Source of the DNA: Chloroflexota bacterium
GTDB taxonomy: Bacteria; Chloroflexota; Dehalococcoidia; JACQUA01
Length of the DNA: 46,161 nucleotides
Reading direction: 5' to 3'
NCBI GenBank assembly: GCA_016210565.1
Contig: JACQUA010000041.1
Location: 1 to 46,161 of the forward strand
The notes beneath the pieces are model-generated. The model worked only from the letters and a program-made list of their open reading frames with translations, did no database searches and was not told the DNA's origin. This document shows, piece by piece, positions 41,352-46,161 of this stretch. A program made the translations under genes and the position numbers. Position 1 is the first letter of the stretch. Every line of letters starts with the position of its first letter.

Positions 41352-41475
41352 GAAAGACCTGTCCAGATCCAAGGAGATTTTTCACAGGAACATGGCGAAA
41401 CTGCCGTTCGAGAAGAAGGTTGCGATCGTCAAGAAACTCCGGAAGATAGCCAGGAACATCAGGAGTAGCGAGTAG
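41341..41475 (+). CDS. 44-residue basic partner of the nucleotidyltransferase
   Basis: Small gene reading from ATG 41341: SKEIFHRNMAKLPFEKKVAIVKKLRKIARNIRSSE. The FxxxxAKLPFEKKVxIVKKLxKIA pattern is what I recall for small helical partners encoded beside AbiEii-like nucleotidyltransferases. It overlaps the preceding gene by 11 bp, which argues for co-translation. Probable antitoxin or chaperone; inference. Confidence 0.65.
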   Translation: MQNKKDLSRSKEIFHRNMAKLPFEKKVAIVKKLRKIARNIRSSE

Positions 41476-41649
41476 CCAGTAGCGGCACGCTGCGCGTGCC
41501 CTGTAGCGACACCCCTAGCGGGTGTCGAAAACCTGGCGTTGAATCAGGCACTACAGGCGCAAACCACAGGCGGGGGCGCCTGTGCCACCGTGGCTTTTTT
41601 CATTTTGAGTTTTGGTTTTTGATTTTTCATCTTGCAAGGAAGCCGTTTT
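41476..41649. repeat. Hairpin repeats before trpB
   Basis: GGCACGCTGCGCGTGCC (41484-41500), GACACCCCTAGCGGGTGTC (~41508-41526), CACAGGCGGGGGCGCCTGTG (~41566-41585), then TTTTGAGTTTTGGTTTTTGATTTTT words. No gene; AAGGA for trpB at 41637. Confidence 0.7.
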
Positions 41650-42840
41650 ATGAAACTTCCTGATGGACTCGGTCATTTCGGGCCGTACGGCGGGCAGTTC
41701 GTCCCTGAGGTACTGATGCCCGCCCTCACGGAGCTGAAGATGGCCTACGCCGAAGCCTGCGCCGACAACAGCTTCTGGGCAGAGCTGGGCAGCTTGCTGC
41801 GCCATTTCGTGGGCCGCCCCACCCCCCTCTACTACGCCCGGCGTCTCTCCGAACACTGCGGCGGGGCCAGGATTTTTCTCAAAAGGGAAGACCTCGCCCA
41901 TACCGGCGCTCACAAGATAAACAACGCCCTGGGACAGGCCCTGCTGGTCAAGAAGATGGGTAAAAAGAGGGTGGTGGCGGAGACCGGGGCCGGACAGCAC
42001 GGCGTGGCCGCGGCCACCGTCTGCGCCCTCCTCGGTTTCCAGTGCATTGTCTATATGGGGGCCGAGGACATCAAACGGCAGTCGCCCAACGTCTTCCGTA
42101 TGAAACTGCTGGGGGCCGAGGTAAGGCCGGTGACCTCCGGCAGCCAGACCCTGAAGGAAGCCGTCAGCGAGGCCATCCGCGACTGGATCACCAACGTCCA
42201 TGACACCTACTATCTACTGGGCTCGGCGGTTGGCCCCCACCCCTACCCCATGATCGTCCGCGACCTCCAATCGGTCATCGGCCGGGAGACCAGAGAGCAA
42301 ATCACGTCCGAAACGAAAAGGCTGCCGGACTACATCGTGGCCTGCGTCGGGGGCGGCAGCAATGCCATCGGCATCTTCCACCCTTTTTTGAACGACAAAG
42401 ACGTCAAGCTGATCGGGGTCGAAGCGGCGGCCAAAGGGCTGGGCAAAGGCCTCCACTCCGCCACCCTGGCCGAGGGTAAAGTGGGCGTATTGCACGGTAG
42501 CAAGTCCTATTTGCTCCAGGACGAGTACGGACAGGTCAAAGAGACCACCAGCATCGCCGCCGGGCTGGACTATCCCGGCGTGGGCCCCGAACATGCCTAC
42601 CTCAAGGACACCGGCCGGGCCACCTACACCGTGGCCACCGACGACCAGGCGCTGGAGGCTTTTCAGCTCCTGTGCCGGACAGAAGGAATTATTCCGGCCC
42701 TGGAATCCGCCCATGCCGTCTATTATGCCACCCAGCTTGTTCGGACGCTTTCGCCCGAAAAGACGGTGGTGGTCAACCTTTCCGGCAGGGGAGACAAAGA
42801 CCTGAACACGGTATCAAAGGCTATGGGGATCCAGCTATGA
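41650..42840 (+). CDS. trpB: Tryptophan synthase beta chain (TrpB1)
   Basis: 396 residues from ATG 41650, chosen for AAGGA 9 nt upstream; the frame runs from 41632. [18 protein letters not shown] start, PLP lysine in [16 protein letters not shown] (K89), [10 protein letters not shown], phosphate loop VGGGSNAIG, and the [16 protein letters not shown] tail. Catalyses indole plus serine to tryptophan with the alpha chain encoded 178 bp downstream. Confidence 0.97.
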   Translation: MKLPDGLGHFGPYGGQFVPEVLMPALTELKMAYAEACADNSFWAELGSLLRHFVGRPTPLYYARRLSEHCGGARIFLKREDLAHTGAHKINNALGQALLVKKMGKKRVVAETGAGQHGVAAATVCALLGFQCIVYMGAEDIKRQSPNVFRMKLLGAEVRPVTSGSQTLKEAVSEAIRDWITNVHDTYYLLGSAVGPHPYPMIVRDLQSVIGRETREQITSETKRLPDYIVACVGGGSNAIGIFHPFLNDKDVKLIGVEAAAKGLGKGLHSATLAEGKVGVLHGSKSYLLQDEYGQVKETTSIAAGLDYPGVGPEHAYLKDTGRATYTVATDDQALEAFQLLCRTEGIIPALESAHAVYYATQLVRTLSPEKTVVVNLSGRGDKDLNTVSKAMGIQL

Positions 42841-43018
42841 CATCCGCGCAGAACACGCAACTCACAGGCAGGGACGACACGCAGTGCCACAGGCGTCTCG
42901 CCTGTGCTACCCGGAGCGGCACGGAAGACACGCAGTTCACAGGCAGGGACGCCTGTGCCACCCGTAGCGGCACGCTGCGCGTGCCCCGTAGCGACACACC
43001 CGGGGGCATCGACAAACC
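42841..43018. repeat. Hairpin repeats between trpB and trpA
   Basis: Words ACACGCAACTCACAGGCAGGGACG alternate with CACAGGCGTCTCGCCTGTG and CACAGGCAGGGACGCCTGTG hairpins, ending with GGCACGCTGCGCGTGCC (42969-42985). trpB and trpA are normally tightly coupled, so this gap is atypical. Confidence 0.75.
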
Positions 43019-43810
43019 ATGAACAGATTTGAAAAGGTCTTTGCCCGCCCCGGCCATAAAGCCCTGGTCGCCTTTGTCACCATCGGCTACCCGTCGGTGG
43101 CCACCACCCTGGAAACTGTGCCGAAGCTCGTCGAGCACGGCTGCGATATCATCGAGCTGGGCATACCCTTTTCCGATCCCCTGGCCGACGGGGCCACCCT
43201 CCAGGAAGCGAGCTACCTGGCCTTGAAACAGGGAGTAAACCCGGACGAGTGCTTCCGGGTCGCCGCGCAACTGAGGCCGAAAGTCGAAGCGCCCCTGGTC
43301 TTTCTCACCTACTACAATCCTGTCCTCGCCCGGGGACAGGAGAAGTTCTGCCGCGACGCCGCCGCGGCCGGGATCGACGGGTTCATCATCCCCGACCTGC
43401 CCCCCCAGGAGGCGGAAGACCTGGAAGCCCACGGCTGCCGGGAAGGGGTTAGCCTGATCTACATGCTGGCGCCTAACTCGCCGGACTACCGCATCAAGAT
43501 AGCCGCGGAAAGGGGCAGCGGCTTCCTGTACCTGGTTTCGCTAACCGGGGTGACCGGGGCGCGCAGCGCCCTCCCAAAGGACCTGGAGGACTTCGTGGCC
43601 CGGGTGCGCAAGATCACCCCCAGACCCCTCTGCGTCGGCTTTGGCATCTCTACCCCTGACCAGGCGAGACGTGTGGCGCGGATAGCCGACGGCGTCATCG
43701 TCGGCAGCAGGCTGGTGCAACTTATGAAAGAAGGTGATGAACGGAAGCTACTGTCATGGATAGACGAGATGAGGGCGGCGCTCGACGGAGTAGCCAGTAG
43801 CGAGCAGTGA
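43019..43810 (+). CDS. trpA: Tryptophan synthase alpha chain
   Basis: 263 residues. Catalytic Glu in IIELGIPFSDPLADGATLQ, Asp in GFIIPDLPPQEAED, LAPNSPDYRIK, GFLYLVSLTGVTGAR, and GFGISTPDQARRV...GVIVGSRLV. Cleaves indole-3-glycerol phosphate to indole for the beta subunit. No clear ribosome site in front of ATG 43019; the repeats upstream may have displaced it. Confidence 0.96.
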   Translation: MNRFEKVFARPGHKALVAFVTIGYPSVATTLETVPKLVEHGCDIIELGIPFSDPLADGATLQEASYLALKQGVNPDECFRVAAQLRPKVEAPLVFLTYYNPVLARGQEKFCRDAAAAGIDGFIIPDLPPQEAEDLEAHGCREGVSLIYMLAPNSPDYRIKIAAERGSGFLYLVSLTGVTGARSALPKDLEDFVARVRKITPRPLCVGFGISTPDQARRVARIADGVIVGSRLVQLMKEGDERKLLSWIDEMRAALDGVASSEQ

Positions 43811-44041
43811 GTAGCAAGTAGCCAGTAGGGGCACGGTCTCCGCGCCCGCGTAGGGTGGGTGAAGCGCAAATGGGGTAGGGTGGGAGCAGGGCGGTAGCGC
43901 GAAACCCACCACGAGAATCCGTAGCGGCACGCTGCGCGTGCCCGAAAGCCGATAGCTGACGGCTGAAAGCTGTTAGCTGACAGCCGGTGGTGCGGGGTGT
44001 GGGGAATCTTGAATCTGTAATCTTGAATCTTGAATTCTCGT
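43811..44041. repeat. Short-word arrays between trpA and trpB2
   Basis: GTAGCCAGTAGCGAGCAGTGAGTAGCAAGTAGCCAGTAG words (from about 43790), a GGCACGCTGCGCGTGCC hairpin (43925-43941), AGCTGACGGCTGAAAGCTGTTAGCTGAC words (43952-43983) and AATCTTGAATCTGTAATCTTGAATC words (44004-44035). No gene. Confidence 0.7.
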
Positions 44042-44054
44042 AGAAGGAGGACAC

Positions 44055-45413
44055 ATGGAGACAACCAAGTTTCTGCTCAACGAACGGGAAATGCCGACCT
44101 CGTGGTACAACATCTTGCCCGACCTGCCGGAGCCTCTGCCGCCGGTGCTTCACCCCGGGACGGGACAACCGGTGACTCCCAACGACCTGGCTCCACTGTT
44201 CCCCATGGGGCTGATCATGCAGGAGTTCCACCCGGAATCCTATATCGAGATACCCGAGGAAGTGCAGTCGGTCTATCATCTGTGGAGGCCGACCCCGCTT
44301 TACCGGGCCCTTCGGCTGGAAAAGGCCCTCGGGACCCCGGCCCGCATCTACTACAAGAACGAATCCGTCAGTCCCGCCGGCAGCCACAAGCCCAACACCG
44401 CCGTGCCCCAGGCCTACTATAACAAGAAGGAAGGCGTGAAACGGCTGGCCACGGAGACCGGGGCGGGGCAGTGGGGCAGCGCCCTGGCTATGGGCTGCAT
44501 GTTCTTCGGCCTCGAGTGCAAGGTCTACATGGTCAAGGTCAGCTACAACCAGAAGCCCTACCGCCGCATCATGATGGAGACCTGGGGGGCCAAGGTGGTC
44601 GCCAGCCCCAGCACCGATACCAACGCCGGCCGCAGCGTGCTGGCCAAAGACCCCGATTCGCCCGGCAGCCTCGGCATCGCCATCAGCGAGGCCGTCGAGG
44701 ACGCCGGTCCCCGCGAGGACACCAAGTACGCCCTGGGCAGCGTGCTCAACCACGTCCTGCTGCACCAGACCATCGTCGGACAGGAAGCGATGAAGCAAAT
44801 GGAAATGGCCGGCTACTACCCGGACATCGTGGTGGGCTGCATCGGCGGCGGCAGCAATTTCGCCGGCCTGGTCATGCCCTTTGTCAAAGACAAGATCAAG
44901 CACGGCAAGAAGACCCGCATCATCGCCGTCGAGCCGGAAGCCTGCCCCAGCGTCACCAAGGGCGCTTACGCCTTCGACTTCGGCGACACGGTCTGCACCA
45001 CGCCGCTAATCAAGATGTACACCCTGGGCCACGGGTTCATTCCTCCCGGCATCCATGCCGGCGGCCTGCGCTACCATGGCATGTCGCCCATCGTCAGCCA
45101 TCTCGCCAGGCTGAATCTCATCGAGGCTATCGCCGTGCACCAGAACGCCACCTTCCAGGCAGGCGTGCAGTTTGCGCGGACTGAAGGCCTTGTTCCGGCC
45201 CCGGAGACCGCCCATGCCATCCGGGTGGTCATCGATGAAGCTCTGCTCTGCAAAAAGACCGGCGCGGCCAAGAATATCCTGTTCAACCTCAGCGGCCACG
45301 GCCACTTCGACCTCGGCGCCTACGATGAATACCTGGCCGGCCGGCTCAAAGACTACGAGTATCCCATTGAGCTGGTCAAACAGGCCCTGGCGGAACTGCC
45401 GAAAGTCGCGTAG
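44055..45413 (+). CDS. Tryptophan synthase beta-like protein TrpB2
   Basis: 452 residues, the longer TrpB2 class: N-terminal [40 protein letters not shown] lysine K112 in [58 protein letters not shown] and ETAHAIRVV. TrpB2 uses free indole efficiently or may act with other partners. AAGGAGG precedes ATG 44055. The operon thus ends with a second beta chain after a normal trpB/trpA pair. Confidence 0.95.
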   Translation: METTKFLLNEREMPTSWYNILPDLPEPLPPVLHPGTGQPVTPNDLAPLFPMGLIMQEFHPESYIEIPEEVQSVYHLWRPTPLYRALRLEKALGTPARIYYKNESVSPAGSHKPNTAVPQAYYNKKEGVKRLATETGAGQWGSALAMGCMFFGLECKVYMVKVSYNQKPYRRIMMETWGAKVVASPSTDTNAGRSVLAKDPDSPGSLGIAISEAVEDAGPREDTKYALGSVLNHVLLHQTIVGQEAMKQMEMAGYYPDIVVGCIGGGSNFAGLVMPFVKDKIKHGKKTRIIAVEPEACPSVTKGAYAFDFGDTVCTTPLIKMYTLGHGFIPPGIHAGGLRYHGMSPIVSHLARLNLIEAIAVHQNATFQAGVQFARTEGLVPAPETAHAIRVVIDEALLCKKTGAAKNILFNLSGHGHFDLGAYDEYLAGRLKDYEYPIELVKQALAELPKVA

Positions 45414-45433
45414 GGGCGGTTCGCGAACCGCCC
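45414..45433. terminator. Perfect palindrome after trpB2
   Basis: GGGCGGTTCGCGAACCGCCC, a 20-bp perfect palindrome, begins directly after the trpB2 stop. It lacks a T run, so it is either a weak terminator/transcript stabiliser or a dispersed repeat. Confidence 0.55.
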
Positions 45434-46070
45434 GCACGTGGCGGGACCGCCCGCCTTCGAACCGCCCGTCTCCGGACCGGCCGCCCCTCTCGAAAGCGGA
45501 CAGCTTTGCCGGGCCCTCTATAACCGTAGGGGCGAACCCGCGTGTGTTCGGCCGCCGGGGCGGGCAGACACTTGGGTCTGCCCCTACGGGTGGTGGGGCA
45601 TAGCGCCCGGCGATGTTCACCCTCGCCAACAGGCTGAGCTTGAACCGGAACGGAAGTTCCACATCGATCCGTGGCCGGCAGTCGGTAGCCCCCCACCCCC
45701 CGCGGGGCTAAAGCCGTGGGCGAGGTTCCACCCCCGGGCGGGGGTGGGGAATCCGACGGCACGCGGCAGCAAGCCACTACAGAATCTTTGAATCGTCTCT
45801 GGTAGCCGTGTATAGTACACGGTGGCAGATTTCCTGTCGGTGGAACGCAGAAGCCGGTCCACAAGTGACACAGGCGTCCCTGCCTGTGCGTTATAGCACA
45901 AAATTAATGCGTTTGTATTGGTCTCGACCGGCATTCACCCCGATACACTCTATGAGTGGTAGGCCACCTCGCATTGTTACGAAATTGTCACCCTGAGCGA
46001 AGTCGAAGGGTCTTTGCTCTCCACCCGGGAAAGATTCTTCGACTACGCTCGCTGCGCTCGCTTCGCTCAG
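45434..46070. repeat. Terminal intergenic repeat region
   Basis: No supported gene. GGGCAGAC-ACTTGG-GTCTGCCC hairpin (45562-45583), a CCACCCCCGGGCGGGGGTGG hairpin (~45729-45748), CACAGGCGTCCCTGCCTGTG (~45870-45889), and a GAGCGAAG module GTCACCCTGAGCGAAGTCGAAGGGTC (45987) facing TTCGCTTCGCTCAG. Confidence 0.7.
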
Positions 46071-46148
46071 AGTTTGTGAATTTATTGAAAACCCAGATAT
46101 GAGCGAGACAACTCGCTAGATAGGGACTAACCAATTTCTTCACAAGCT
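46071..46148 (+). mobile_element. 78-bp MITE-like element, copy 2
   Basis: Same 78 bp as at 33725-33802, with AGTTTGTGAA/TTCACAAGCT ends and CTCAG at 46066-46070 and 46149-46153. Removing the element and one CTCAG restores the common repeat CTTCGCTCAGAATGACAG. Confidence 0.8.
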
Positions 46149-46161
46149 CTCAGAATGACAG

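Overview
The window looks like a piece of a GC-rich bacterial chromosome, most likely a Chloroflexota (Dehalococcoidia-like) genome or metagenome bin. This is inferred from four things: a T-box-controlled trp operon with both TrpB and TrpB2, a Qrc/ACIII-like membrane complex, Cys-anchored solute-binding lipoproteins, and intergenic spaces packed with palindromic and short-word repeats. No rRNA or tRNA gene was recognised.

Region 1 (1-13478, all minus strand, read right to left) is the most unusual part. It holds a B12-binding corrinoid protein followed by five copies of a gene family homologous to monomethylamine:corrinoid methyltransferase MtmB. Three copies are full length, one is frameshifted and one is a 127-residue N-terminal stump. 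None has an in-frame amber codon: where archaeal MtmB carries pyrrolysine, these have an ordinary V-G-(T/P) sequence. Interleaved are an FAD oxidoreductase, a QueG/RdhA-like Fe-S protein and several substrate-binding lipoproteins (two intact, one truncated, one relic of 36 codons). I read this as a non-pyrrolysine methylated-compound demethylation island of unknown substrate, shaped by repeated duplication and decay. No permease, no methyl-accepting second methyltransferase and no pylBCDST gene lies in the window.

Region 2 (13870-28005) is respiratory. It holds a decayed cytochrome c gene (two frameshifts), small membrane proteins, a stomatin/slipin, and a minus-strand operon: tandem diheme cytochrome c lipoprotein, pentaheme cytochrome c, TAT-exported molybdopterin-type subunit, 4Fe-4S subunit and NrfD-type quinone-binding subunit (like QrcABCD/ActABC). 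Divergently transcribed is a large hybrid histidine kinase, followed by an OmpR-type response regulator. A 12-bp-period direct repeat (TGTMAGG-N5-TGTAAGR) lies upstream of the cytochrome pseudogene, the respiratory operon and the regulator, suggesting one autoregulated regulon.

Region 3 (27980-35383) has galT, a second two-component system with a candidate target lipoprotein behind an 11-bp-period box, a DUF123 protein, a nucleotidyltransferase two-gene module and a large secreted protein.

Region 4 (35450-45413, plus strand) is the tryptophan operon: T-box leader with a UGG specifier, then trpE-trpD-trpC-trpF-(nucleotidyltransferase/44-aa module)-trpB-trpA-trpB2. trpG is absent; its usual place is filled with short tandem repeats. 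A dispersed repeat has become coding sequence inside the trpE N-terminus.

Across the window nearly every gap carries repeats of several families: GAGCGAAG-type modules, perfect GC hairpins, degenerate short-word arrays often in inverted halves, and a 78-bp MITE-like element present twice with terminal inverted repeats and a CTCAG target duplication.
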